64,000 bases of DNA, from positions 105,855-169,854 of the IMG/VR virus record IMGVR_UViG_3300035670_010555, one strand, 5' to 3'. The notes beneath the pieces are model-generated. The model made no database searches, was not told the origin of the DNA, and was given only the letters and a program-made list of their open reading frames with translations. Position numbers and translations under genes: made by a program. Below are positions 40,046-48,751 of the stretch, one piece after another. Position 1 is the first letter of the stretch. Each line of letters opens with the position of its first letter. The stretch comes from a virus.

Positions 40046-40285
40046 TTACCAAATTTGATTGGCGGCTCCTCTCGTAAGACCTGTACTGTGTTTTTCACCT
40101 GCAAGACCTAACATATTTGCCTTACCTCTTGTAATTGTATATGTGTCAGACCATTTTGGAACTTTCCCTCCACCTCCTGATGCCGGAGCTGATCCAGCAT
40201 CATCTTGTTCACCCATTTCATCTTTAGTTTCAATTTGAGAATACTTTGAAAAAAAATCTATAAGGAAGTCAACGTCTAATATCAT
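40046..40285 (-). CDS. Small virion-type protein
   Basis: A 79-residue protein with a hydrophobic helix start, a Gly/Ala linker and a TYTITRGKANMLGLAGEKH segment. The start is preceded by a TATTTAT box at a distance of 4 nt. No family recognised. Confidence 0.5.
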   Translation of the reverse strand: MILDVDFLIDFFSKYSQIETKDEMGEQDDAGSAPASGGGGKVPKWSDTYTITRGKANMLGLAGEKHSTGLTRGAANQIW

Positions 40286-40289
40286 ACTA

Positions 40290-40296
40290 ATAAATA
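40290..40296 (-). promoter_or_regulatory. TATTTAT box
   Basis: The minus strand reads TATTTAT followed by AGT and the ATG at 40285. Confidence 0.4.
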
Positions 40297-40333
40297 TTTG
40301 TTTAATTAGAAAATTTTTTCTTATCTTTAGAAG

Positions 40334-40861
40334 ATGAAAAAGATTATACTGATAATTCTTTTATTTCTAACCTCTTGTCAATTCTACGTCACCGAAATTA
40401 AGGATGTCACGTTGAGTGGTAAGTACGTTGTTTCCAAATTGGAGATTACTAGTGTTGACCAAAGCAACCCGAGAATTGAAAAATTCTTTATTAACCAAAC
40501 ATATGTTAATAATGCATTAGGTCACCCGTTTAACAAAATTCAAATAAATAATTTTTATATTCATTTCGACTATTCTACAATAAGAATGGGGGAAATTCAA
40601 GTTGAAGATGGTCGAGATATTTGGGAATATGGGATGTCACCAAAAGAAATTTTCTACAGAGTATTTGGTACAACACCTTTTCATTCAGGTTATCTTGAAT
40701 TTGATTACTTATCAAAAGATGGTTCCCGTAGGTCAATGAAATTTATTATCGAAGATGATGGATTGGAAACTCTCCAATTGAGGTCGACAGGAATTTGGCC
40801 AAACAATCAATTTGGAGAAAAACAAACAATGACTTTATTTTTGACCCGAGTTGGTCCTTAA
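40334..40861 (+). CDS. Lipoprotein of unknown function
   Basis: A 175-residue protein with a signal sequence and lipobox LTSC (Cys15). The mature part is beta-rich with FDYLSKDGSRRSMKFIIEDDG. Likely anchored in the outer or inner membrane of the host. It lies divergent from the small virion gene and converges with the acidic gene at 40858. Confidence 0.6.
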   Translation: MKKIILIILLFLTSCQFYVTEIKDVTLSGKYVVSKLEITSVDQSNPRIEKFFINQTYVNNALGHPFNKIQINNFYIHFDYSTIRMGEIQVEDGRDIWEYGMSPKEIFYRVFGTTPFHSGYLEFDYLSKDGSRRSMKFIIEDDGLETLQLRSTGIWPNNQFGEKQTMTLFLTRVGP

Positions 40862-41181
40862 TAAAATTCAGGTTGTGGGATTGAATCCGAATTGACAATA
40901 TAATATTCATTCAAAAAAGACATCAACTCGTCTTCATCCAATTCAACTTTTTCTTCGTCGTCATAAAAATCTTCCTCAAGGTCATCATCAAAAAAATCGA
41001 AAGATTCTGTTATCAAATCGAACCCATAACTTTCAACTACATCATAATTGATAGTGTCGATTCTTACAACATCTTCTTCGTCCTCAATAGTTCTGAACGA
41101 AACTTCCAATAGGTTTTTCTCACTATTGAAATAGTAAGATACAATTTCCTTTATTTCCATATGGCAACAATTTAATAACAA
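40858..41181 (-). CDS. Acidic hypothetical protein
   Basis: A 107-residue, very acidic protein (long DDDLEEDFYDDEE stretch) with alternating beta strands in the first half. It overlaps the lipoprotein stop by 4 nt on the other strand. No family recognised; a DNA-mimic role is possible but untested. Confidence 0.5.
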   Translation of the reverse strand: MLLNCCHMEIKEIVSYYFNSEKNLLEVSFRTIEDEEDVVRIDTINYDVVESYGFDLITESFDFFDDDLEEDFYDDEEKVELDEDELMSFLNEYYIVNSDSIPQPEFY

Positions 41182-41225
41182 ATATTAGAAAATATATGAA
41201 AAGTTATATTTTTGTCGGAATTAAA

Positions 41226-41253
41226 TAAAAAAACCCCATATTACTATGGGGTT
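41226..41253 (-). terminator. Rho-independent terminator
   Basis: Stem AACCCCATA / TATGGGGTT on the minus strand followed by a T run, about 50 nt after the 492-residue gene. Confidence 0.75.
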
Positions 41254-41301
41254 GAAACTCGTTTGAGTCGGTCCTACGATTCTATCCTTAGGAGGGGTAA
41301 T

Positions 41302-42780
41302 TTATTTAATAATCTTCATTCTACTCATCATTTCATTAATTTTGGTTTTCTGATTGTGGAAAGATTCTTGTAAATCTTCATCTATGTCAAATTCTTCCTC
41401 ATCTTCAACTTCCATCTCATCGATTTCTTCTTCGTAATAACTCGATCTTTGATATGGTCCTGCCTTACCTGGCCCTTCAGAGTCAAAATCATATGGGGGG
41501 TCCATTTCACCATAAATTCCTTGGGAGCCTGATACATCGACTTCGTCTATTTCATCCGCAAATGCCGACTCCATGAACATAAAGTCCTCTTCTTCTTCCT
41601 CTTCTTGTCCTCCACATTCTTCCATATACTCTATGATTAAATCTTCACCGAACCAATCCTTACACAAATCATGAACTTCATAGTAGAAATCAGAATGTAA
41701 TTCTTGTTCAGTTTCAACAAAAAAAGTATCTAATGCATTAGAAATAACATTATCTGCATATTCAAATTCATCACCGAAGTCTTTGCAAGCATCGAATTGG
41801 TCTTTTTCATATTCAATAAAAGTTAACAAATTCGGATAAGTAATTCCTCTTCTTTTATATCTCATCATATCATCAGGAGACATTTCTTGTTCTTCCATTT
41901 CTCCTTCAGTTGGATAAACATCTCCACCAGCCATTGGTCCATCAGAAACAAAATCGTAAGCAGGTTTAATATTACTTAAGTCCATATCAGGAGCATTTCC
42001 ACCTCCTGTATAACCTTGTTCGTCGATAGTTTCTTTACCTTGTAATAAGTCTTTATCGATAAGACCTACTCTAATTAAACGATTCAATAATGTTTTTCTT
42101 GGTAATTTTCTTAAGTATCTGATTACAATTGGAGGAATATCGTCACCATATTGTCCAAACAAGTTATTTAGAATCTCATTTTCTTGAGGAGTTGGGATAA
42201 ATGAAGCTCTTGCTCGGGACGCTTTCATACCTCTTTTTCCCATCTCATAAGGTTTTCCGTCTGTAATATCTTCATCCATTTCTTCACCTGCTTGAATATC
42301 TTCAAACCCGTCGTCTTCATTGTCAGGGTCTTCGTATTCACCTTCCGATTTTATTTTTTTCATGTGATGCATTTTTTCAAATGTGCCATAATCATTACCA
42401 CCACCTTCAACATAGTCAAAGTCATTATCTCCTAAATCCTTAACGTTATAGATGTCGTCTAATTTACCAACACCTTCTTCCATTTCTCCTCCACCACATT
42501 GCTCACAAATACCTTCGGTCATTCGACCTCCACATTGCTCACACATTTCTTTGGATTCAACTTGTTCGTTAATTCCCATATTTGTATATTTCTTAACTTC
42601 ACCTTTGTTGTTTACAACCATTCCGTCTTTATCACCAGCAAAATCGTAAGTGTATAAAGGTTGGGTGTTAGACACCTGTGGTTGCATGGTTTGGTATCCA
42701 TTGTACAAACTTTTGTGTTGGTCCAAAATATTTTGTTTTTCAGTTGCGGACAATTGCCCTAATCCAAAGTATCCTCTCAT
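41302..42780 (-). CDS. Acidic virion-associated protein with Cys motifs
   Basis: A 492-residue protein starting RGYFGLGQLSATEKQNILDQH, an N-terminal motif resembling those of other proteins in this window. Two CxxC knuckles (CEQCGGRM and CEQCGGG, near 79 and 91) may bind zinc. The middle contains a helical domain (about 195-250) and the rest is Glu/Asp-rich and similar in style to the scaffold-like protein. It is likely a virion or head-assembly component; no specific match. Confidence 0.6.
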   Translation of the reverse strand: MRGYFGLGQLSATEKQNILDQHKSLYNGYQTMQPQVSNTQPLYTYDFAGDKDGMVVNNKGEVKKYTNMGINEQVESKEMCEQCGGRMTEGICEQCGGGEMEEGVGKLDDIYNVKDLGDNDFDYVEGGGNDYGTFEKMHHMKKIKSEGEYEDPDNEDDGFEDIQAGEEMDEDITDGKPYEMGKRGMKASRARASFIPTPQENEILNNLFGQYGDDIPPIVIRYLRKLPRKTLLNRLIRVGLIDKDLLQGKETIDEQGYTGGGNAPDMDLSNIKPAYDFVSDGPMAGGDVYPTEGEMEEQEMSPDDMMRYKRRGITYPNLLTFIEYEKDQFDACKDFGDEFEYADNVISNALDTFFVETEQELHSDFYYEVHDLCKDWFGEDLIIEYMEECGGQEEEEEEDFMFMESAFADEIDEVDVSGSQGIYGEMDPPYDFDSEGPGKAGPYQRSSYYEEEIDEMEVEDEEEFDIDEDLQESFHNQKTKINEMMSRMKIIK

Positions 42781-42865
42781 AAGAATCTATTTTTAATATA
42801 AATACTTTTAATTTTTTATTTTTTCCATTTGACATTCTGAAACTTAAAATCTATTATTTTATTAC

Positions 42866-42940
42866 ACAAGTGAGACCTGTATTTTCATCCGATAGTATCT
42901 TGGTAATTTATTTATCGCCTCAATTTACGGGCTCACTTGT
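42866..42940 (+). promoter_or_regulatory. Structured leader with 9-bp closing stem
   Basis: ACAAGTGAG / CTCACTTGT encloses 75 nt just upstream of the ORF at 42953. It includes a 27-nt segment (42879-42905) repeated at 57538-57564 with one mismatch. It may be a cis-regulatory leader or another structured RNA. Confidence 0.4.
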
Positions 42941-42952
42941 TACTTAACTACT

Positions 42953-43207
42953 ATGACAATCAACGACTACGACATCCACGAATACGCTGAAGGTGCCATC
43001 ATTCTCGATGGACTTGATGAAGCAATTATCGGAATCGTTGAGGAGTTCGGCAACGGTCCTCGAATCCTTTATTCAAAAAACAAAATCCTTAACATTTTAT
43101 GTGAAAGAGATTTAATGACACATTCTGAGGCAGAAGAATTTTACGATTACAATATCATCGGTCTTTACGCTGGAGAACAAAATCCAGTATTCTTGGTCTC
43201 CGAGTAA
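42953..43207 (+). CDS. Small conserved phage protein
   Basis: An 84-residue acidic protein (MTINDYDIHEYAEGAIILDGLDEAIIG...). It resembles small proteins found in several unrelated phages, usually without known function. It follows the stem-closed leader by 12 nt. Confidence 0.55.
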   Translation: MTINDYDIHEYAEGAIILDGLDEAIIGIVEEFGNGPRILYSKNKILNILCERDLMTHSEAEEFYDYNIIGLYAGEQNPVFLVSE

Positions 43208-43237
43208 TTTTTTCTTATTATTGTAAAAAACAAAAAA

Positions 43238-43420
43238 ATGGATTGGAAAGTAAATTACAGTAACCTTAGAAAGGTCCCAGGAAAATATTGGATAATTCCA
43301 TGTATATCTATTTGGTATGATCAATATTACTTCTTGGAATTAGGAGTAAACACTCCAGCCTTTGGTCTTAATGTTTCTTTTTTTAATTTTGCTTACGGAA
43401 TAGTCATACAAAAACAATAA
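43238..43420 (+). CDS. Small hypothetical protein
   Basis: A 60-residue aromatic-rich protein with an A-rich start region. A TATTATTG similar to the -7 element lies upstream. No family recognised. Confidence 0.4.
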   Translation: MDWKVNYSNLRKVPGKYWIIPCISIWYDQYYFLELGVNTPAFGLNVSFFNFAYGIVIQKQ

Positions 43421-43428
43421 AATAATAT

Positions 43429-43749
43429 ATGAAAATTTTTTGTAAATTAGGATTTCATCGATGGAAAACCACAAAGGAAAAACACTCTGTCATCAACCAT
43501 CCACACAATCGAGAATTTATTCGAATTATTGTTAGAGAATGTCAATTTTGTGGAGAAAGACAACGTTGGATTGTGTCGACTGATTCACATACAAAAGGTC
43601 GTTGGGAATCTTTCCCATTTCAAATTGGAGATTTAATAAACTATGAAAATATAATTACAGATGCAAACACTACTATTCAACACAAAAACAAAACACGTGA
43701 CCTTATACGAAGAAACACCGGGGTCAAAAATACTATATACGTTTCGTGA
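43429..43749 (+). CDS. Small Cys/His protein
   Basis: A 106-residue protein with CKLGFHRW near the start and CQFCG near residue 38, a pattern of four possible zinc ligands seen in small phage proteins such as DUF1660 members. The last 30 codons overlap the next gene in another frame. Confidence 0.5.
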   Translation: MKIFCKLGFHRWKTTKEKHSVINHPHNREFIRIIVRECQFCGERQRWIVSTDSHTKGRWESFPFQIGDLINYENIITDANTTIQHKNKTRDLIRRNTGVKNTIYVS

Positions 43750-43879
43750 TGTACCGACAGTAAAAGTTATGGAAACTTACTACGAAGTGATAAGTAAGCA
43801 AACAATTGATGGTTCAGAAACTCGAGTACCTGTCGCCAGATTTCCAATCTCAAGTACTAACATGATAATTGATAATTAA
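43661..43879 (+). CDS. Small hypothetical protein overlapping its neighbour
   Basis: A 72-residue protein with a beta-rich sequence (VTLYEETPGSKILYTFRDVP) ending SSTNMIIDN. It overlaps the preceding gene by 89 nt in a different frame. Both frames look protein-like, so the overlap may be genuine, or the real start is later. Confidence 0.5.
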   Translation: MQTLLFNTKTKHVTLYEETPGSKILYTFRDVPTVKVMETYYEVISKQTIDGSETRVPVARFPISSTNMIIDN

Positions 43880-43882
43880 ATT

Positions 43883-44086
43883 ATGACGAAAAAAATTGTA
43901 AGTTTAATCAAAAGATTTTTACCACCCATTTTGTTGGGGATTTTCTTGGTTTTTTCTATCATACCATTGACAGAATCTACAAATTTTTTTATTTCAACAA
44001 TCTCAACAATTTTGGGAGGAATTTTAATTTCACTTGTGGTTTATCTTCTTTTTTTTCGTATCTTTAGGGGTACTGAAAAAAAATGA
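43883..44086 (+). CDS. Small two-helix membrane protein
   Basis: A 67-residue protein with two membrane helices (about 15-31 and 35-57) and positive ends. It overlaps the RNA ligase start by 4 nt (ATGA), so the two are coupled. Function unknown. Confidence 0.55.
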   Translation: MTKKIVSLIKRFLPPILLGIFLVFSIIPLTESTNFFISTISTILGGILISLVVYLLFFRIFRGTEKK

Positions 44087-45138
44087 ACTTCGACTTAAAC
44101 ATATTGAACGATTACATAGAAAAGGGTTTGGTGGTCAAAAATGACCATCCAACCCTTTCTTTGTCTATTTACAACTACACCAGAAAAACCCAATACGAAA
44201 AATTGTGGGATAATATCACCAAAAGTTGTAGGGGATTGATTTTAGATAATCAAGGGAATGTAATCGCTAAGTCATTCGACAAATTTTTCAATTTAGAGGA
44301 GCATACCCCTACCGAAATACCTAACGAAGATTTTGAAGTTTATGAAAAACTTGATGGGTCTTTGGGGATTTTGTTTTGGTATCAAGGGAAATGGATTATT
44401 GCAAGTAAGGGGTCATTTACTTCAGACCAATCAATTAAAGCAAAACAAATATTGGATTCGAAGTATAATGTGGAACCTATCCCAAAAGGGTATACTACTT
44501 TAGTCGAAATAATTTACCCTCATAATAGAATCGTATGTGATTACGGTGATGATGAATCTTTGGTTGTTTTGGCAATGATAAGTAATGCCAACGGTAAAGA
44601 ACTTGAACATGATTCGTTATTGTTGATAAACAAAGAAACAGGATTACCTGTAGTCAAAAAATACGATGGGATTCAAGATTACAAGAGTCTTAAATCCACT
44701 ATCTCCAAAGAAAGGGAGGGTTATGTTATCAAATTCAGAAGTGGTCTTAGAATGAAGATAAAGGGTGAAGATTACGTTTGTCTTCACAGAATATTAACCA
44801 ATTTTTCAAATGTAGACATTTGGGAATATTTGAAAGATAATAAAGACTTGAATGTATTATTGGATAGAGTCCCTGATGAATTTGATTCTTGGGTTAAATC
44901 CACCGTTAGAGATTTAGTTTTCAAATATGAAAATATTCTCAAAGAATATACTGAGATATTCAATGAACTGAAATTAAAAAATTTGGGACAAAAAGATTTT
45001 GCTGAGAATGCGAAAGGATATGACCATCCATCAATATTATTCAGTATGTTGAATGGAAAAGATGTGTCTCCATTTATTTGGAAATTAATTAGACCTGAGT
45101 ATAGTAAACCATTTTGGCAAAAAGAAATAGAATCATGA
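44083..45138 (+). CDS. RNA ligase, T4 Rnl1-like
   Basis: A 351-residue protein with nucleotidyltransferase motifs of RNA ligases: motif I EKLDGS with the adenylated Lys89, SCRGLIL before it (about 48-54), motif III-like TTLVEII, motif IV EGYVIKF and motif V MKIKG. The C-terminal helical domain (about 250-345) resembles the Rnl1 domain that recognises tRNA. T4 Rnl1 repairs tRNA cut by anticodon nucleases, and a matching role fits the large tRNA array here. No end-healing kinase-phosphatase (Pnkp) is in the window. Confidence 0.88.
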   Translation: MNFDLNILNDYIEKGLVVKNDHPTLSLSIYNYTRKTQYEKLWDNITKSCRGLILDNQGNVIAKSFDKFFNLEEHTPTEIPNEDFEVYEKLDGSLGILFWYQGKWIIASKGSFTSDQSIKAKQILDSKYNVEPIPKGYTTLVEIIYPHNRIVCDYGDDESLVVLAMISNANGKELEHDSLLLINKETGLPVVKKYDGIQDYKSLKSTISKEREGYVIKFRSGLRMKIKGEDYVCLHRILTNFSNVDIWEYLKDNKDLNVLLDRVPDEFDSWVKSTVRDLVFKYENILKEYTEIFNELKLKNLGQKDFAENAKGYDHPSILFSMLNGKDVSPFIWKLIRPEYSKPFWQKEIES

Positions 45139-45335
45139 AACCGAGTTTAGAAAAAATATTGGATAATCACATTGTACACACTGGATTTTTTGATAGAAAT
45201 TCGGTTGAAAAATGTATGGAACAATCTTATGATTTGGGTACTAAAGAATTCATTGAATGGTTATCAAAACAAGACTATCTTTCCGACAACATAAACTACA
45301 TCATCGAAGAATGGGAGAACCAAAATAAATTATGA
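45135..45335 (+). CDS. Small hypothetical protein
   Basis: The start is placed at 45135 because ATGA overlaps the ligase stop; the longer frame would run 24 nt into the ligase gene. The 66 residues are helical and acidic. No family recognised. Confidence 0.5.
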   Translation: MKPSLEKILDNHIVHTGFFDRNSVEKCMEQSYDLGTKEFIEWLSKQDYLSDNINYIIEEWENQNKL

Positions 45336-45664
45336 AATATTATCTTTTGGTTTTGGCGTTTCAAATTATGTTCAATATCTTTAAGGTGTTGGAGATAAAA
45401 TACACGTACGAGAACAAGTTGAGTTTATTGTTGTACAATTCTATTTACATTAACTTAGTCTCCTTAGCATCAGTGTATTGGTCATTGGATCTTTTGTTCG
45501 AAGGTGATTGGTGGGTAATTCCATTTTATGTTGGTGGAAGTGTTGTCGGAAAGTGGATTGCGATGAGACATGTCGAAAACATTAGATATAAAATATTCAA
45601 ACTCTTTGGAAAAAAAATAAGTAAATTACAAAATAAACTACCTATCCAAAATGAAGACAACTAG
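45332..45664 (+). CDS. Small membrane protein
   Basis: A 110-residue protein with three hydrophobic segments (about 2-18, 32-52, 61-76) and a charged tail. The ATGA overlap ties it to the preceding gene. A DUF with the same pattern is possible but not identified. Confidence 0.5.
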   Translation: MKYYLLVLAFQIMFNIFKVLEIKYTYENKLSLLLYNSIYINLVSLASVYWSLDLLFEGDWWVIPFYVGGSVVGKWIAMRHVENIRYKIFKLFGKKISKLQNKLPIQNEDN

Positions 45665-46274
45665 TAAATTCGGTCCATTTAAGGACAACAGACCTTTTGA
45701 TGAGAAAGCTTTGGATTTTATACAAAGTCTTCTATTTTGGAGAGGTAGGAAGAAAGGAGTGATTTTTACTCGAAATATTTCTTTGGACGAAATCCGAGCA
45801 GTTTTTTTTCCAAAAAATTTTTACGAAAAATATCATTATTTAGGACAAGTTCCTTACCGACAAGATGGAAAATTGTTCAAAGCATTGTACCCTTTAGTAC
45901 TTGCTATGGATTATGAAGCAAAACCAAAATGGTGCCCAAGATGGGTTCTTCGTTTCCTACACTTGTTCGGTTCTGATAACTCCATTGTAAGAGTTCGTAA
46001 TTTCACTTTACATAACTGGGAGAAAAAACTCACAAAAGGAATAATGATGTGGGATTACAAAACCAAGTGGACTGAGTATGATTTGAGGATTTCAATTAAT
46101 GCTCCAAAACATCTTCAGGATTTAGCGGATTACATCGAAACGGGATATTATTCAAAAGGGAGACAAGAAGAATTAGTGGGGCAAATAAAGGCTATCGATC
46201 CAAATGCAAAAATAGTTTGGGGTAGTGTAGATAGATTAGTTGACCAATTAAATAGATTAAGAGATAGTAAATAA
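45651..46274 (+). CDS. Conserved hypothetical protein
   Basis: A 207-residue protein starting MKTTSKFGPF, rich in Trp, Arg and Lys (KWCPRWVLRFLHLFG) with a C-terminal helical domain. It overlaps the preceding gene by 14 nt. No family recognised. Confidence 0.55.
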   Translation: MKTTSKFGPFKDNRPFDEKALDFIQSLLFWRGRKKGVIFTRNISLDEIRAVFFPKNFYEKYHYLGQVPYRQDGKLFKALYPLVLAMDYEAKPKWCPRWVLRFLHLFGSDNSIVRVRNFTLHNWEKKLTKGIMMWDYKTKWTEYDLRISINAPKHLQDLADYIETGYYSKGRQEELVGQIKAIDPNAKIVWGSVDRLVDQLNRLRDSK

Positions 46275-46282
46275 TTACTAAC

Positions 46283-46438
46283 ATGATAGGAACAATAATA
46301 TTTGCAATTATTTGTATAGTTTTATTACCTGTGGCGTGGCTATGGGTTACAAGAATTGATTACATGCATAAAAATCATCCTGACTATAAAGGGGAAGATT
46401 TATTTGATGAAGATGAAAAAGATGATATCAAAAATTAA
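46283..46438 (+). CDS. Small single-helix membrane protein (51 residues)
   Basis: The frame from ATG 46283 encodes a hydrophobic N-terminal helix (2-23) and an acidic tail ending DEDEKDDIKN. It follows the previous gene by 8 nt in the same direction. Confidence 0.45.
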   Translation: MIGTIIFAIICIVLLPVAWLWVTRIDYMHKNHPDYKGEDLFDEDEKDDIKN

Positions 46439-46522
46439 GTTAATTCTGAAAGATATTTGGTTGGGGTTCTCCCTTTCCAATGAGTTCAGAAACAACCACC
46501 AACAATGGCCTAAAATATAGTT

Positions 46523-46897
46523 ATGATTTACAGAACAAGAAAAATTGTAAAGTACGAAGATTTGAACCCAAGAGGAACACTCTTTGGAGGGCAATTGTTG
46601 AAGTGGATTGATGAAGAAGCGTCTGTTTACGCCATTTGTCAAATTGGTGATCGAATGGTTGTCACCAAAGCCATGTCCAAAATCGATTTCAGGACATCTC
46701 CGAAATTAGGTGATATTGTCGAGATCGGTATGGATTTAGTAAGATTAGGTAATACCTCAATCACCTTCAAATGTAATGTAAGAAACAAATACACAAAAGA
46801 GGATGTAATCACTATTGATGAAATTGTATTCGTTAGAGTAGATGAAACCGGAAAACCAACCTCCATCGATAAAGAAAAAATACATCAAAATGAATAA
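46523..46897 (+). CDS. Acyl-CoA thioesterase, hotdog fold (YciA-like)
   Basis: A 124-residue protein with the hotdog active-site segment NPRGTLFGGQLLKWIDEEASVYA (residues about 15-37) and the MVVTKAMSKIDFRTSP strand typical of YciA/acyl-CoA hydrolases. It cleaves acyl-CoA and could shift lipid or coenzyme A pools during infection. Thioesterases of this type are rare in phages. It overlaps the thymidylate synthase start by 8 nt. Confidence 0.8.
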   Translation: MIYRTRKIVKYEDLNPRGTLFGGQLLKWIDEEASVYAICQIGDRMVVTKAMSKIDFRTSPKLGDIVEIGMDLVRLGNTSITFKCNVRNKYTKEDVITIDEIVFVRVDETGKPTSIDKEKIHQNE

Positions 46898-48002
46898 TAT
46901 AGACAAATCATACCAACAACTTTTACAAGATATCCTTGATAATGGTATTCAAAAAAAGGATAGAACTGGAACTGGAACCATTTCTGTATTCGGAAGACAA
47001 ATTCGTCATAAAATGTCAGAGGGGTTTCCTCTTCTTACGACTAAGAAGATGGCGTGGAAAACTATGGTGACAGAACTTCTATGGTTTTTGAGAGGGGATA
47101 CCAACATCAAATTCTTATTGGATTATAATTGTCACATTTGGGATGGAGATGCCTTCAAAAACTTTATGAATAATATCGAAGGCAATCCAGATTTAATTTG
47201 GAATCAAGAACAATTCATTAAGAAAATAAAAACCGACGAAGAGTTTGCACATAAGTGGGGTGATTTAGGCCCTATCTATGGGGCTCAATGGAGAAGTTGG
47301 GAAACAAGAAAAGTGGTTAATGATTCCAAATTATTACCTGAATATTTTGACGATACTGAACTAATAGACCAAATCAAAAACCTAGTCAATGAACTTAAGT
47401 CAAATCCTGATAGTAGAAGATTGATGGTATCTGCTTGGAATGTGGGTGAATTAGACCAAATGGTTTTACCACCTTGTCATTATGGATTTCAAGTTTATAC
47501 AAGAGAGTTAAGTATTGGAGAAAGATTGGATTTGGCATCCAAAATATATTATGTTGGTTTTGAACCATCTGACTTTGTTAAGGTTACACATCAAGAAATT
47601 GATAAGTTATATCCCGTTCCTAAACGAGCAATCTCTCTAATGTGGAATCAAAGAAGTGTAGATACATTTTTAGGATTGCCATTCAACATTGCTTCTTATG
47701 GTTTGTTATTGGAGATTATTGCAAAGGAAGTTAATATGATACCTGATGAATTGATTGGTAACTTGGGTGATGTGCATTTATACTCAAACCACATTGAACA
47801 GGCAAAAGAACAAATCCGTAGAGATCCATTTGAATTACCATCAGTAACGATAACTGAAAGAGAATGGTATCTACATGAATTGGTTAAATCAAAATCGGAA
47901 GAAAGAAATTTTGAACGAAAAATTAGGAGTTACAGACCTGATTGTTTTGAATTGGTGGGTTATCAGTCACATGATAAAATTAAAGCTCCTTTGTCGAATT
48001 GA
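46890..48002 (+). CDS. thyA: Thymidylate synthase with internal insertions
   Basis: The start is placed at 46890 (MNNIDKSYQQ) because the upstream frame lies inside the thioesterase gene. The 370-residue protein has ThyA hallmarks: RTGTGT near the start, GPIYGAQWRSW, catalytic Cys in LPPCHYGFQVY (about 196), RS-D-FLGLPFNI-SY and GDVHLYSNH. It converts dUMP to dTMP with methylene-tetrahydrofolate. It is about 100 residues longer than E. coli ThyA, with insertions after the DGDAF region and, about 45 residues, between QVY and RSVDTF. Confidence 0.92.
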   Translation: MNNIDKSYQQLLQDILDNGIQKKDRTGTGTISVFGRQIRHKMSEGFPLLTTKKMAWKTMVTELLWFLRGDTNIKFLLDYNCHIWDGDAFKNFMNNIEGNPDLIWNQEQFIKKIKTDEEFAHKWGDLGPIYGAQWRSWETRKVVNDSKLLPEYFDDTELIDQIKNLVNELKSNPDSRRLMVSAWNVGELDQMVLPPCHYGFQVYTRELSIGERLDLASKIYYVGFEPSDFVKVTHQEIDKLYPVPKRAISLMWNQRSVDTFLGLPFNIASYGLLLEIIAKEVNMIPDELIGNLGDVHLYSNHIEQAKEQIRRDPFELPSVTITEREWYLHELVKSKSEERNFERKIRSYRPDCFELVGYQSHDKIKAPLSN

Positions 48003-48005
48003 GTC

Positions 48006-48242
48006 ATGCAAATTGTTATTCTACTCAGTAAAGATGTTCCTCGAGAAATTGCAGAGTTAATCTTGGGACACAAGTTGGAGGGTGGCTACTCGATAGATTA
48101 TGCATTAAATTCTTTGGTTTCCTATTATAATGGTAAAGAAATTATTATATTTGATTTTACGAAATATCTAAGATTGGACAACCGATTTAGTGGATATGAA
48201 ATAGACGATTACGGAACAAAAATAGTTATAAATTTCAAATAA
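48006..48242 (+). CDS. Small hypothetical protein
   Basis: A 78-residue protein, beta-rich at both ends (IVILLSKD, TKIVINFK), 3 nt after thyA. It resembles a peptidyl-tRNA hydrolase 2 start only superficially. No family recognised. Confidence 0.5.
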   Translation: MQIVILLSKDVPREIAELILGHKLEGGYSIDYALNSLVSYYNGKEIIIFDFTKYLRLDNRFSGYEIDDYGTKIVINFK

Positions 48243-48479
48243 ATGTTAAAGTTAACGGAAACACAAAAAAAACAAACTTATGAAATAAGTTTGGAGTCGA
48301 ATGGTATTGTTGTCGGGTCATTTGTAAAAATTGATGGGTTCTTCTATTATTACCCACCAAAAGATAGATTTTGGGGGTGTTACTCAGAAGAATTTCTTAA
48401 GAGTTTATCGAATGAGATAGAAAAATTAAATTATCCAATTAATAAGAATATTGACGAATACTTCGAATTACAAACGTAG
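48243..48479 (+). CDS. Small hypothetical protein
   Basis: A 78-residue protein starting directly after the previous stop. It contains IDGFFYYYPPKDRFWGCYSEEFL and a helical end. No family recognised. Confidence 0.5.
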   Translation: MLKLTETQKKQTYEISLESNGIVVGSFVKIDGFFYYYPPKDRFWGCYSEEFLKSLSNEIEKLNYPINKNIDEYFELQT

Positions 48480-48488
48480 AATTATATT

Positions 48489-48647
48489 ATGGAAGATTCG
48501 AAAGCTCGTTGTAAATGTGGTTGGCCGTGGATATTCCACTATAATTCAAAAGGAAAAATGAATGCAATATTCAAAGCCAAACTCCCACAAAAAACTATTG
48601 AAGATTATATTAAAGGAGATTATTGGTTAAAAAATGAAAAAAGTTGA
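48489..48647 (+). CDS. Small Cys/Trp protein (52 residues)
   Basis: The frame from ATG 48489 encodes 52 residues with CKCGWPWIF near the start. It is 9 nt after the previous gene and in the same direction. The start region is A/T-rich, as for the neighbouring genes. Confidence 0.45.
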   Translation: MEDSKARCKCGWPWIFHYNSKGKMNAIFKAKLPQKTIEDYIKGDYWLKNEKS

Positions 48648-48751
48648 AGAAGTATTTGTAATTTCCAATCCTTATAAGGATTGAATCATTTAACACTTTT
48701 TCGTTAAATCGAGGATAATTACGGGAGAGATAATTAATCTCTCTCACATTA

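Noticed and set aside
48655-48750. Terminator after the small genes at 48.6 kb
   Set aside because: AATCCTTATAAGGATT and GAGAGAT/ATCTCTC are palindromic, but neither is followed by a T run on the relevant strand.
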